A stretch of 64,000 nt of DNA from Lolium rigidum (GCF_022539505.1 NC_061508.1:98435276-98499275); one strand, 5' to 3'; counted from the first letter of the stretch, positions 43,816 to 55,919 are shown. Notes: generated by a model not told the origin, from the sequence alone. Numbers and translations are program-made.

Positions 43816-44555
43816 TTATCTCCCAAGAAGTGCTTTCTTTATAGCCATTAAGATGGGCTCGGTAATTTTAATGATGCTCTCGTGAAAAATAGAAAATGAA
43901 GCAAAAGGAGCATCAAGAAGCAAATTCAAAACACATTTAAGCCTAACCCACTTCCTATGCATAGGAATCTTGTAGACAAATAAATTCATGAAGAACAAAG
44001 TGACAAGCATAGGAAGATAAAACACGAGTAACTTCAAAAGCTTTAGCATATAGAGAGGTGTTTTAGTACCATGAAAATTTCTACAACCATATTTCCCTCT
44101 GTCATAATAATTTCCAGTAGCATCATGACAAACTCAAAAATATAGCTATCACATAAAGCATTCTTATCATGATCCACATGCATAAAAGTATCATTACTCT
44201 CCACATGAGCATAATCATTACTATTAATTGTAGTGGGAGCAAATTCAATAAGATAGCTATCATTATTATTCTCATCACCATAATCATCATATATAGGAGG
44301 CATATTGTAATCATAATTAATTTTCTCCTCCATGCTTGGGGGACTAAAAATATCATGCTCCTCAAAACCAGCTTCCCCAAGCTTAGAATTTTCCATAGCA
44401 TTAGTAACAATGGTGTTCAAAGCATTCATACTAATAACATTGCCATTAGCTTGCATATAAAGTTCCATAGGTTTTTTAATTTTCTCTTCAAACACCTCAT
44501 GTCCTAACTCAAGATAAATACTATAAAGATCTCTAATATTTTTGTTGTTTTCCAT
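43816..44555 (-). pseudogene. Unknown ORF of the non-autonomous gypsy family, copy A
   Basis: From ATG 44555 the protein starts MENNKNIRDLYSIYLELGHE, continues with AGFEEHDIFSPPSMEE, a D/N/Y-rich acidic middle, and breaks frame near 44110; the other frame (43816-44049) carries a hydrophobic stretch (LLVFYLPMLVTLFFMNLFVY) and a basic end KKALLGR. The homologous ORF of copy B (58474-59214) is collinear. It is not gag or pol and matches no domain I know. It lies about 250 bases inside the primer site, where gag would be. One membrane-like segment is visible. Confidence 0.65.
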
Positions 44556-44780
44556 TAAGCCTAACTAGTGAAGTCACACAACTTAGTATTTTCAGGAGTA
44601 TTCATTTTAGCAGTAATAAAAATAAACTAAGCAAAACAGAATTAAATAAAGTAAAGCTAGTAACTAATTTTTGTGTGTTTTGTTTTAGTGCAGCAAACAA
44701 AGTAGTAAATAAAGTAAAGCAAGACAAAAACAAAGTAAAGAGATTGGAAGTGGAGACTCCCCTTGCAGCGTGTCTTGATC

Positions 44781-44798
44781 TCCCCTGCAACGGCGCCA
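44781..44798 (-). promoter_or_regulatory. Primer-binding site of gypsy copy A
   Basis: TGGCGCCGTTGCAGGGGA on the minus strand, eleven bases from the LTR end. Copy B has TGGCGCCGTTGCCGGGGA. Probably tRNA-Asp (from memory). Confidence 0.8.
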
Positions 44799-44809
44799 GA
44801 AAATATGCT

Positions 44810-47800
44810 TGATGCGTGCAATTAACACACGTCCGTTGGGAACCCCAACAGGAAGGTGTGATGCGGACAGTAGCAAGTTTTCCTCCAGAAAGAAACCAAG
44901 GTTTATCGAACCAGGAGGAGCCAAGAAGCACGTTGAAGGTTGATGGCGGCGAAGTGTAGTGCGGCGCAACACCAGGGATTTCGGCGCCAACGTGGAACCT
45001 GCACAACACAATCAAAGTACTTTGCCCCAACGTAACAGTGAGGTTGTCAATCTCACCGGCTTGCTGAAAACAAAGGATTAAACATATTGTGTGGAAGATG
45101 ATGATTGTTTGCGAAGAACAGTAAAGAACAATTGCGGTAGATTGTATTTCAGATGTAAATAATAGGACCGGGGTCCACAGTTCACTAGTGGTGTCTCTCC
45201 CATAAGATAAATAGATGTTGGGTGAACAAATTACGGTTGGGCAATTGACAAATAAAGAAAGCATAACAATGCACATACATATATCATGATGAGTACTATG
45301 AGATTTAATCGGGGCATTACGACAAAGTACATAGACCGCTATCCAGCATGCATCTATGCCTAAAAAGTCCACTTTCGGGTTATCATCCGAACCCCTTCCG
45401 GTATTAAGTTGCAAGCAACGAGACAATTGCATTAAGTATGGTGCGTAATGTAATCAACACAAATATCCTTAGACAAAACATCGATGTTTTATTCCTAGTG
45501 GCAACAGACACATCCACAACCTTAGAACTTTCCATCACTCGTCCCAGATTTAATGGAGGCATGAACCCACTATCGAGCATAAATACTCCCTCTTGGAGTT
45601 ACAAGTATCAACTTGGCCAGAGCCTCTACTAGCAACGGAGAGCATGCAAGAACATAAACAACATATATGATAGATTGATAATCAACTTGACATAGTATTC
45701 AATATTCATCGGATCCCAACAAACACAACATGTAGCATTACAAATAGACGATCTTGATCATGATAGGCAGCTCAAAAGATCTAACATGATAGCACAATGA
45801 GGAGAAGACGACCATCTAGCTACTGCTATGGACCCATAGTCCAGGGGTGAACTACTCACACATCGATCCGGAGGCGATCATGGCGATGAAGAGTCCTCCG
45901 GGAGATGATTCCCCTCTCCGGCAGGGTGCCGGAGGCGATCTCCCGAATCCCCCGAGATGGGATTGGCGGCGGCTGCGTCTCTGGAAGGTTTTCCGTATCG
46001 TGGCTCTCGGTACTGGGGGTTTCGCGACGAAGACTTTAAGTAGGCGGAAGGGCAGGTCAGGGGGCGTCACGAGGGACCCACACAACAGGGCCGCGCGGCC
46101 AAGACCTGGGCCGCGCCGCCCTAGTGTGGCGTCGCCTCGTGGCCCCACTTCATATCTCCCTCGGTCTTCTGGAAGCTTCGTGGAAAAATAAGCCCCTGGG
46201 CGTTGATTTCGTCCAATTCCGAGAATATTTCCTTACTAGGATTTCTGAAACCAAAAACAGCAGAAAACAGCAACTGGCTCTTCGGCATCTCGTCAATAGG
46301 TTAGTGCCGGAAAATGCATAATAATCTATACCTAATAATAAAGGAAGCAAGGTTTCTGCCAAAATTTTCGTCCAACTTTTTTTTGGACCGTTTTGCCCTT
46401 CCACCAAACCGCATAATACGTACAAATGCCACCGTACCGGTTTGGTTCTATTTCGATCCCCACATCGATCGCGCAGGCCGGGCGTTCCGTCCGTCGCGCT
46501 GCGAGCGCCTGGGCCAGGTAGTTGCGTTGCTGGGCCTCCGTCCGTCCAAAAGCTGTAGTAGATTAGCAACCTCACATGAATGTTTTGTGCCTGATAGTCC
46601 CACCTCGCTCCACCTCAACGAGTTTGGCCGGTTTATATAGCTCAAGTTTCATGTAATTAACAAGCCTCCTCACAAAAGATTCGAGAAAAGTGGAATGTAC
46701 TGTGCCATATGGAAAGAAAATGCTACAAGGGATGTCAGAGCTATTCCGACATTGCCCCGAAATTGTCTCGATTCAGACCGCTGCCAAGCAGATACGGGGT
46801 CGCCGCTGGCGAAATTGTCTCGATTCAAACCTCTGTTTAAGGAAGCGCCGCCGGCGACAGTATATGTGGGGCGGTGGCGTGGGGAGCCCCGACACAGGCG
46901 CCATGTGATAGTAGATGGGCGGCGGTGGCGTGGTGAGCGCCGGCCGGGTGCGGCACATGCGCCATGCGAGAGATATGGAGGCGAGAAAATTGGGCGCTTG
47001 CGGCGGCGCGCTAGCGAAAGAGGAGAGCGACAAGGGTTGTTTGGGGTTGCGTGGGTCTCGGGTGCGGGGAACTGGCCCCTTGGCCAGGCTGGGCCGACCG
47101 TCTAAGTATTTTCATTCCCGTTGAAAAATGGAAGTGTTATTTTTTGATATTTCTTTCTATGCTCGTAATTGTGAAAATCATTCTCTACCTGTTTCTTCTT
47201 ATGATTGTGAGAAGTGAATCAACAAATTATGCGTTCATAGGAGCTCATGATTCTTTCACTGTCTTTCTTGGAGCTTTTCGCGATGTGTATCAGCGTCCAG
47301 ATCGACGTGTATTGCTGCAGATTTTTTTCGTGATTTCATCATACATTTTTGTACAAGAAATAATTTCATTAATTATGAAATGTTTAGTGCAAATTGTAAA
47401 AGAATAAAACTGAAATATACCAGATTGTTGACAGATTTCTTTTCCATTTTTAATATATAGATATTAGGTGATAATGATAGTTATGTTGATTTGGTAATTA
47501 CAAGAAATTGATAAAATATAGAGAGTGAAAATTATAGATTCCATCGGGATGTCGATGCAAACCGGAGTGACAATTTTATTTTAAAGAGATTTTAGAGTGG
47601 ACATATAGAATAAATTTGTTGCCGTTTTTTATTGCCTATATTTTTTATTGTTTAGGAACAAAAAATAGTTCGAGAGCTCATTCCCCAGATTTAACCTGAA
47701 CGCATCCATCGTTCATGGAAAAGATGGTGTGAAAACTAATTGTAGTCTAGCCCTGGGTTGGATGCCGTCGCTATCTTTTGCACCAATATGGGTCTGATTT

Positions 47801-48171
47801 TAGGTGTGTGACTGCCACTATATCCAACTCTTGGGCTTAAATTTGGCAGTTTGGGTTTCGTTTTGTCGGCTCTGCTACCGACGTCCAGGTTGTCTAAGTA
47901 GTAGAGGCAAACATTTACTGCGCCACAAAACATATCACATTTATCCTACATTGCTTAATTACATTGAGCCCTACCACTTTATATACAGAAGAGGATGTTT
48001 TCGCATTTTCTCCGTAGCGAAGCACGGGCTTTCTCGAAGATGTTTTCGCATTATCTCCGTAGCGAAGCACGGGCTTTGTCCTAGTGACATATAATGTGTA
48101 TAAAATATGTGAGTATCATCATAAAAGTAGCATGGAACATAAGAAATTATACATACGTTTGAGACGTATCA
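44810..48171 (-). repeat. Copy A 5' LTR, split by a Helitron
   Basis: LTR parts are 44810-46324 and 48085-48171 (about 1.6 kb together). The break falls in ATAATAA/TGACATATAATG, which is continuous in the other LTR at 36596-36613. Confidence 0.9.
46325..48084 (+). mobile_element. Helitron inserted in an LTR, 1760 bp
   Basis: It starts TCTATACCTAATAATAAAGG and ends GCACGGGCTTTGTCCTAG, lying exactly between A and T of the LTR sequence ATAATAA/TGACAT, with no duplication. 5'-TC, 3'-CTAG and insertion between A and T are the Helitron rules. No Rep/helicase gene is present, so it is non-autonomous. The last 46 bases are duplicated in tandem (about 47993-48038 and 48039-48084). ORFs at 46690-47407 have no recognised domain; a GAAATTGTCTCGATTC segment occurs twice (46761, 46812). 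Confidence 0.9.
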
Positions 48172-49462
48172 ATAACGTAACGGGCCCACCTTATATATGC
48201 GCGGTCACTTAAGAAATTGACTGATCCTTGCGCGTTGACCGAGGCGTTTCCTCATTTGTCGTGCGTAGTGGGGTAATGGGCCGCCGGTTTCTCTCCCTTG
48301 TTGACACGTGTGTGATTAAATCCTTGTCCACTTCCCCTTGATGCGGATTCAACGGCCACGATACACATCCATTTTTCATTATAAGAAAGGGTGTTTTAGT
48401 TTTAACCTTTTACGCCTACCGCACTGCTCATCTTCTACCTTTGCCTTCACCTTGCCATTGACTCTGCGTCCAAGAGCTTCTTTGCTACCATGGGCAAGAA
48501 GAGGGTGACCGCTAGTTCCGGTGCCACCGCAAGCACGGCCAAAGCCAAGGAGTCTTCTGCATCATGCAAAGTGGGCAGTGTCGCCAATCTCGACTGGGCG
48601 GCTTCCTCCATCTCGAAGCGCGATGAGAACAAGCTGAGGTCGATGGGGCTCATCTCTTCCAATGAGTCAGATTTTGTTCATCCAGGTTCCGCCTCTCGCC
48701 CAAAGCCCCCGAAGGACTTCACTGTTATGTTCTCTGCTTTTCTGCACCGTGGGCTTTCTCTTCCATCCCACGAGTTCCTTCGCTGCCTTCTTTTCTCCTA
48801 TGAGATTCAGCTTTGGCAGCTAACCCCAAGCTCCATCCTCCACCTCGCCATTTTCATCACTGTATGCGAGGCCTTCCTCGGTATTGACCCCCACTAGGGT
48901 CTTTGGCTAAAGATTTTCTATGTCAAGAGCCACAGCGGAGGCGAAGGTCCTCATGTTATCGGTGGAGTCAACTTAGTGGTCAGGAAGGAACTCAACTACT
49001 TCAATTTTCCGATGAGGGAGTCCGTCCAGGGCTGGCGAAAAAAATGGTTCTACCTCAGGGACCCCCAACAACACGCCACCCTTCCAACCTGCCGCCGTTC
49101 AAAGACGTTCTCGAGGCAGTGCCAAAGAAGTCTTGGCAAAACACTTTGACTACCGAAGAGAGCGAGGTGCCTGACCAACTATACGAAAAGATCTTAGATA
49201 TGAAGAGTGCAGGAGGTCAAACTATGTGTGGAACCAAAGTCGTTGCCTTGTTTCTGAAGCATCGGGTGCAACTAGTGATGTCGAGGAGCCATCAACTTTG
49301 AATGTACACTGGCCCCAGCGATAAGACGCGGATCAGCTTGGCTGACTTTACAGAGAGCGGGCTTCGGGATAAAGTGAGACGCTTGACTTTCTTTCAGCCA
49401 GAAAGACACCATAGCCATGACCTCAGCTCAATTTCCTTACGACCTTCATCATCTCCCTTCCG
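48172..49462 (+). pseudogene. Putative gypsy-type transposon ORF (Transposase_28-like), broken
   Basis: A promoter-like leader (48172-48489) precedes ATG 48490. The frame to 48897 contains VMFSAFLHRGLSLPSHEFLRC and LTPSSILHLAIFITVCEAFLG, matching the conserved region of Pfam Transposase_28 ('putative gypsy type transposon'). A TAG in place of a Trp codon (48895) and frame slips follow; recognisable pieces continue as WRKKWFYLRDPQQ (49035), VVALFLKHRVQLVMSRSHQL and LRDKVRRLTFF (49350) to a GT at 49463. If this is the continuation of the minus-strand gypsy element at 33846-35049, the ORF is antisense to it. Function unknown. Confidence 0.6.
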
Positions 49463-49549
49463 AGGTAATTACTTAATTGTCTTGCAATCTATTTCATCCT
49501 TCGCACTCGAAGCTAACACCTTTTTCCTTTATCTTGTCAGCATTCTACT

Positions 49550-50452
49550 CTCGCAAATGTATCTCTTCTATTGCAAAAGGAGGATTGGAATATTGTGCAG
49601 GTATGCGAAATGCGATAATGTTTAGTTGTTCTACTTTCCCGATGTATATTTTGTTGAATTAAACTTCTATTTGTATCATTTCAGGCCATATTTTTGGTTA
49701 AGGATGTGAAAACACTTTTGGTCAATTGGAGAGATCATGGTTGGAATTCACTCTTGGAAGATGTGAAATCATTTTGTATTGAAAATGAGATCATAATCCC
49801 AAGTATGGATACCATGGTAACAAATTGGGGTAGAACAAGAAAAGGGGGGAAATACGCGGTTACCACTGATCATTTTTATCGTGTTGACACCTTTTATGTT
49901 GCCATAAACTCTATTATCACAAAGTTTGATCATCGATTTAATGAGGCATCTTCAGAGGTTATTCAGAATTTCTCTTGTCTTGATCCAAGAGACTCATTTG
50001 CTAGGTTCAATGTGAGTAAGCTTGCTCGTCTTACAGAGATTTATTGTGATGATTTCTCGGATTATGAGTGAGATCATATAGAAGATTCCCTTAAGCTATT
50101 CCTTGTTCATATGAAGAGATTTGAAGATTTCAGAGTTTGTATTGACATTGCAAGCCTAGCTAAAAAGATGGTTGAACTTGAAAGGCACATCATGTTTACT
50201 ACAGTTTACCGCCTTATTGAGTTGGCAATACTTTTACCGGTGGGGACGGCAACAGTTGAAAGGGCATTCTCAGCTATGAAGATTATCAAGACGGAGTTGC
50301 GCAACAAGATGTCTGATGGTTGGCTTAATGATTTGATGGTGTGCTACATCGAGCGAGGGATATTCAAAAGTCTTGATCTTGGTGAAATTAAAAAAGATTT
50401 TCAAAAGGAAGGTAGAGCTTTGCCATTGCCTGGAACTTCTAGACGGCATTAA
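49550..50452 (+). pseudogene. hAT transposase C-terminal half, one nonsense codon
   Basis: A short exon (about 49550-49600, STLANVSLLLQKEDWNIVQ) joins by an intron with GT-AG borders (49601-49683) to a long exon. It resembles the transposase class with a TTF-type finger, DUF4371 and hAT C-terminal dimerisation domain: GWNSLLEDVKSFCIENEI, FSCLDPRDSFARFN, and the dimerisation motif LPVGTATVERAFSAMKIIK with WLNDLMVCYIE near the end. A single TGA (50069-50071, in a DYE-x-DHIED context) interrupts an otherwise open frame. The N-terminal finger and catalytic DDE start are absent; the gene is inserted into or joined to the gypsy-type ORF. Confidence 0.82.
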
Positions 50453-50969
50453 AGCTTCATTATCGGTATATTGTAGGTTCTACTTATATTTGAACATGTT
50501 GTTATTACCATATTACTGAGAGACTATGCTTACCATCATATAAACTATTAATGTGTCAAAATAGTTTATTCTTTTACGTCATTTTTTCTACGTTTAAAAT
50601 TTCGCCTGATCTCAAATTTTTTTCGTCCTTCGTCACCGACGGTACGAACGTAATACGCTGCATTACTTCAATGGGAACAAAGTAGCAGCTGATCCGATTA
50701 CACGTATATAGAGATGATCGGCCGGCCGGCCGGCGCCATACATGAGACGCATAGCGGCTGATCCGATTACACAGTGTGCGTGTAATGGTACATGATCGAT
50801 GTATGCACCCCTGTGTCGAGATCCGTGAATCTCGATCGCTACCTGATTCAGGCACATGGGTCCTTCCGTCTGGTCGTATGTAGATTCTGGTGTTATTCCA
50901 CGGCCTATGCGCTGTGCATCAATCGACTAGACGTACGTATGTTTTTGCCCTCCATAGCTCATTCGGTTC
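50453..50969. other. Unassigned spacer right of the hAT transposase
   Basis: No gene. AGCAGCTGATCCGATTACAC and AGCGGCTGATCCGATTACAC (50684 and 50753) form a direct repeat, and GGCCGGCCGGCCGGC at 50721 is a palindromic GC block. It may be 3' sequence of the hAT element, but no hAT right terminus with duplication could be paired. Confidence 0.4.
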
Positions 50970-51042
50970 TAAGGATGGCAATGGGTATGGGCTACGGTTC
51001 ACATATCCGTATAGCAGGATATAAAATTTTACCCACGCCCTA
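50970..51042 (+). mobile_element. Left end of a second hAT-like element, cut by CACTA
   Basis: TAAGGATGGCAATGGGTATGG resembles the TAGGGATGGCAA-type terminus of a large hAT group, followed by the usual GGGTA/TACCC-rich sequence. The CACTA terminus at 51043 interrupts it after 73 bases. The other end was not found. Confidence 0.5.
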
Positions 51043-51486
51043 CACTAGTAGAAAACAGGTCTTTTGTGGCGGGTTGTTAGACCCTTTTGTCGCGGACGGC
51101 CAGCCGTGACAAGGAAGGCGCGATAAAAGGTGGACATTTTGTCGCGGGTCAGTTACCACCCGCGACATATAGTCCACCACGTGGCAGGCGCGGGGCGCGC
51201 AGGGGACAGCCGCAGAACGCTGCTGCTTTAGGGTTTGAGTACGTGGTGCAGTACCCCCCCCCCCCCCCCCCCCGCCACCACCTCCTTTTATTTCATTTTT
51301 TCATTTCAAAATAAAAGTTGCATATATTTATACGCTACTACAAGTTGTACACGTTCATTCATTATATATAGATCGAGCAAACAAATATTGGAAGGAAAAG
51401 TCTATTCGTAGATTCCCCTTACACATATATACATGGAGCTTACTACTACCGGGACATATACATATACATATACATGGAGCTCCCTA

Positions 51487-54400
51487 CTACCGACGTCTCT
51501 TTGGACTAAACCGGCCGTTGTCGTCTATTACTTCTGTCAACAGAAATGCCGCCAGTTCCTCCGTAATTCCTAGTATGTGTTCATGTGGTTGGAGTTTCTC
51601 CCGCATGTACTGGACCTATATAGGAAAATGAGATGAATATGATTATACCAATCTTGATAACGAAGTATTGACGATAATAAATTAAAGTTATGAATGTTAT
51701 TGCTTACGTTGAATCTATTATCGTTGTTCTTCTCAGTGGTTAGCATGCGAATTGACTCGCAAACGTAGTATCTACATAGATTCGTCTCCTGTGGCTGCTG
51801 GGCGCACGGTACAGTAGTAAATGTTAGCTTGTCTGCGAAGTGCTCACCCGTAATAACCTCCTTGAAAGAAGTCCAAACCCTGCCAGGCAAAAGAATGATA
51901 GAATGAATGGATGATTAATTGATATCTCACGAAAGATATAGCGCGACAATGATTGAAATTACCTCTGGAGGATCTCCTGCAAGTCGCGGAACAAGTCCAG
52001 GCCTCTATTCAATGAGTCGCTTACTTCAACAATTCCCTTATCAACTTGAATGTTTAGCAGAATCGAGTGGAAACTGCACATGTTTATATAGACGTCATGA
52101 ATTAGACTTAACATCGAGTAAGAAAAAATGAATGTGCACAATAGATCAGTAAGACTCTCACCTATAGTTGTAAGGAAATAGTATTGAATCACAGAAGCTT
52201 TGCTCCACTATAAACCTCGTTAGGTTTTCCACCGTTTCTTCGATTTTATCCTTTACGGTTTCATGATGTACTTTATCTGGGTCAACAAACCCAATATTGT
52301 ACACCTTATTATGGCTGCATTCAATCATCTTCAGTCTGCATATATAAGAGAACACATATGATATAATGAGTATATGCAATGAACAGGAACAACTGAATGA
52401 ACACGAACTTATATGTAGTTAACTTACAAGCAGTAGCAACTCATTAGTTTCTGCAGCCTCTCTTTGCTGACCAAGTCGGCCCCGTAGACAAATTTAGGAG
52501 CTATATCAGCCTTAGGTACTGAATCGGAGAACATCATGTCCTCCACGGTCATGCCACATTGAGCTGCTACCGTCGCAGCTTCGTTCAAATCGAAAGGACC
52601 AAGTTTCTGGTACGCCAAGGGAACTTGCAACACTTTGAGTGGTGGGAGCGATTGTTTGGCTTGTGCTCCGAGCTGGGAAACTTTCTTTCCTTTTCTGCCT
52701 GCTGTCGCTTGCTTGGCCTTGGGTGCACTTATTGAACTTGATTTCTTCCCGGCTACACTTCTTGCTGATGATTTTCTCGTGCTAGCACTATCCTTCTTGT
52801 CCTCAATTACCTTTCGCAAGTGCGCGTGTATAGTCATCCTTCCTCTCGTGTAAGTCATATTGCGATGGTGTGTTCAGAAAACTAAGAGCATATTCTTTTT
52901 GCTTCTTGGTGTATGGCTCTGGCGCTGGAGGTTTTGGCTTATGAAAATGATCATAGTTGTGTTTCGCAACAATGATCGCATTTTCCTCTTCATTACGATC
53001 GTAAGGACGGGGGGGAGGAACCTTTGGTACTCTTGGGAGGGGCGACATCTTGCGGATAGGACTCTTGAAACGCTTCCGGCCGGGTGCATTCCGAGTCTTA
53101 GAGGGTGGAGGCGGCGGCGCTGGAGATGGAGATGGACTACGGATGTCGTGGTCGACGTCGTACCCATGGGGTGATGGTGGCGGCATGTGATCAGTAGGAG
53201 GAGGTGATGGTGGCCTGCGATCAACTGGATGAGGTGATGGTGACCTGGGACGACTGGTACTAGGGGCTACCCAGCCTGGCAGCCTGATGTTCTTCTTTTC
53301 TCAGAGAATGATTTCTCCCAGCACCTCTCCGAGTGTGACCCCCCCATCACCTCCAGGGATTTCGAGCTGCAATGTCTCCCACGACGGTACAACTGAATCC
53401 ACCCCGACACGAGCATAGCCAGCTGGAATCTCATTGCCATGCCATGTTGTCGGCTCACCTTCAGATCCAAATGCAGGTAAGACATAGCCGACCGCCACCT
53501 TAACAGATACGTTCCTGAACACGTCATGGAGATCACAAGGTGTTTGCTCCTTGATTCCATCCACGGGGTCGCCAGGACCGCCATCTATCATCTTTAAAGG
53601 CGGTGCCACCTCCGAGTCGGCCACGCTGCTGTCTCGCCGCTGAGATATGCCGGCGGTATTATCTGGCTGGCACTGTCCTTTTAGTTCATTTATCTCCCGC
53701 TGCTGCTGCTGAATCTCCCGCTGCTGCTGGTCAAGTCGGCGTTGGAACTCGGCCATCCGGTCATTCTGCACCTCCAGCTCGCGTTGTTTTGCTCTCGCTC
53801 GGCTTCTATAAGTCTCCGCGTCGGCCGGAAACCCAAGCGACCACGGAACACTAGGGCCGAAGCCTCTTGTTCGTCCTCCCTTCTCAGGATTACCGAGGAC
53901 AAGCGTTAGCAAGTCTTTCTCTCTATCGGGAGCAAACTTTAGTTTTCCCGCCTTTATATCTGCCGTCACTTGAACCCATTTTTCTCTGGGTACCCTAACC
54001 CTGCTGTCACTTTCAACAATGTTCCCTGTCTTCATGTCATACTCACAGCCATGCGCAAGGAACCAATTTCGAGCCCTAAAGTCCCATCCTTCTCGCATGG
54101 GTTCTGGAGTGATCCCATTCCGCTCCATCTTAGCCTCTTGTGCATCCCACTTAGGCATGGTTACTTCGTAGCCCCCTCGCCCCGTATGATGGTGATATTT
54201 CTTTTCGCTTGCATTCTTCTTGTTTTTCTTGGACAAGTTCACAGCCTCCTCTGATTGTTTGTACTTCCCAAATTCTTCCCAATTATGCTCCTGCTTCGCT
54301 AGATAGTTCTCAAAAACTGGAGGCTTCTTCTCGGCCTTATAAGTTGCCCATAACCGGTTCTTATACGCCCGAAAAAGTTCCCCCATCTTCTTAAGAGGCA

Positions 54401-55005
54401 ATTTCTTCACTAGCGCCCTCTGCTTAGCCATCTCAGACTCCGATCCCAAATCTGGCAAAGTGAAATGTGCCATGAGGTCGTCAAAAAGTGTGTCTTTGTA
54501 CCGATCGGCAACCTGATTTTCGGACACCTTCTTGGTCTTGTTCCATTCTCTAATAGTGATCGGGAGAGAATCCCTAACCAGAACTCCGCACTGATTTTTA
54601 AATTTCGTTCTGACAGCTGGGGGTGCCACAGGTTGGCCTTCCGGTGATATAGCTTCAATTGTGAAGTGGTCTTTTTTGGTCAACTTCTTTGCGGGGCCTC
54701 GTTTGTCCAACTTATCTTCGGAGGCCTAAGAGAATAAAAACTAATTAATTTATATAGATATGTACATATAGAATTCCATTAATGCCTCTATACTAATCGT
54801 ATACCTCGTCATGACCGGAGCCGTCGGCTTCTCCATCACCGGAGTCGTCGGCTTCTCCATCACCGGAGCCGCCGACTTCTCCATGACCGAAGCCGCCGGC
54901 TTCTCCATCACCGGAGTCGCGGTCTTCTCGGTCGGCTTCTGGACCATCGCGGATTATGTTCTCGAAAATGTCTTCCTGTTCCAAGTCCCGTTCGAATGGA
55001 TCCAT
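51487..55005 (-). CDS. CACTA-encoded TNP1-like protein with C-terminal Ulp1-like (C48) domain, multi-exon
   Basis: From ATG 55005 a short acidic exon has repeated DGEA/GHGEV units. The main exon (to 53301) reads MDKRGPAKKLTKKDHFTIEA, En/Spm-type features, a QQQREIQQQQREIN coiled coil and a DUF8039-like end (AVGYVLPAFG, WETLQLEIPGGDGG). A proline-rich part (53230-52860) and a basic part (52858-52424) follow. Small exons at 52340-51720 carry FHSILLNIQ, VSDSL and CAQQPQETNLCRYYVCE, the His, Asp, Gln and Cys regions of a Ulp1-like cysteine protease. The last exon (about 51615-51487) ends SPKRRR. Exon joins are inferred. The His is followed by Ser where Trp is usual. The product probably binds subterminal repeats; the protease role is unknown. 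Confidence 0.72.
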
Positions 55006-55919
55006 TGTTTCTGTAAAAAATTAAATCGATAAGTTGTGGTGTTTGTGAGAGGGTGTTCGCGAGAGGGAGAGGCCGCGTGAGGGTGTCGGCGACTAGCGTC
55101 GGCGAGAGGGAGAGGAGAGGGAAGTTGCGGCATTTCCAGAGGTCGAGGGGAAGGCGGCGTGGAGTAGGGCGAAGAGGGCGCGAGAGGGGGAGGGCCGGTG
55201 TCGGCGTCGGGTTCGTGTTTGCGAGAGGGAGAGGGCCGGTGTCGGCGTCGGGTTCGTGTTTCGCGCTAATTAACTAAATACTAAATTAAAACTAAATAAC
55301 TAACAAAACTAACTAAATACAAAATACTTACAAAAACTTAAATTAACTAACTAAATAGAAAATACTTACAATAAACTTAAAGTAACTAAATACAAAATAA
55401 TTAAACTAAATAGAAAAATAACTAAACTAAATACAAAATAATTGAACTAATTACTAACTACTAATTACTAAAACTAAATACAATATAATTAAACTAATCT
55501 AACAACTAACTAAAAAAGAAAAGAAAAAAAACATGGCCCGGCCGGCGCCGGCGGCTGCGCGGTTCTACCTGCGCAGAGGTGGAGGGGGCGGCGCAGATCG
55601 AGGTGGCGGCGGCCCGAGGTGGCGGCTGCCCGAGGTGGCGGCGGCGCGAGGTGGCGGGGGCGGTGCAGATCGAGGTGGCGGCTGCCCGAGGTGGCGGGGG
55701 CGCGAGGTGGCGGGGCGGCGCGAGGTTGCCGCGCGCGGGTGGCGCAGTGGAGCGGCGCAGAGGGCGGCGGGGGCGGCGCAGAGGGAGGCGATGGCGGTGG
55801 CCGGAAGCGAGGAAGACGGCGGCGCGGGATTTGGGCAGCCTGGCGGCGTGGCTTCGTCTTCTAGGGTTGCCTCCAGTGTCGTGGGTGGCTGCTCCGCCCG
55901 CGATGCGCGGGTTATATAC

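Larger units (their letters stand above)
35050..48171 (-). mobile_element. Non-autonomous gypsy-type LTR retrotransposon, copy A (Sabrina-like), with two nested elements
   Basis: Two LTRs (35050-36689; 44810-48171 including a Helitron) begin TGATGCGTGC and end GACGTATCA on the plus strand. Beside the right LTR is the primer site TGGCGCCGTTGCAGGGGA on the minus strand (44798-44781), matching my recollection of the plant Asp tRNA 3' end; beside the left LTR is the purine tract CTTGGGGATGCT. Flanks ATGAC (35045-35049) and ATAAC (48172-48176) agree at four of five bases. The interior lacks gag, protease, RT and integrase and holds only an unknown ORF. The long 3' region closely matches copy B at 56548-63340. 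The LTR resembles the abundant Triticeae Sabrina group; that name is from memory. Confidence 0.88.

Noticed and set aside
44169..44507. 112-residue plus-strand frame and its twin at 58522-58860
   Set aside because: Exact antisense shadows of the unknown gypsy ORF, Ile-rich because of AT-rich codons on the other strand.
44602..45432. 276-residue minus-strand open frame
   Set aside because: It spans the LTR/leader junction of gypsy copy A and recurs in broken form in the other LTRs; LTR sequence, not a gene.
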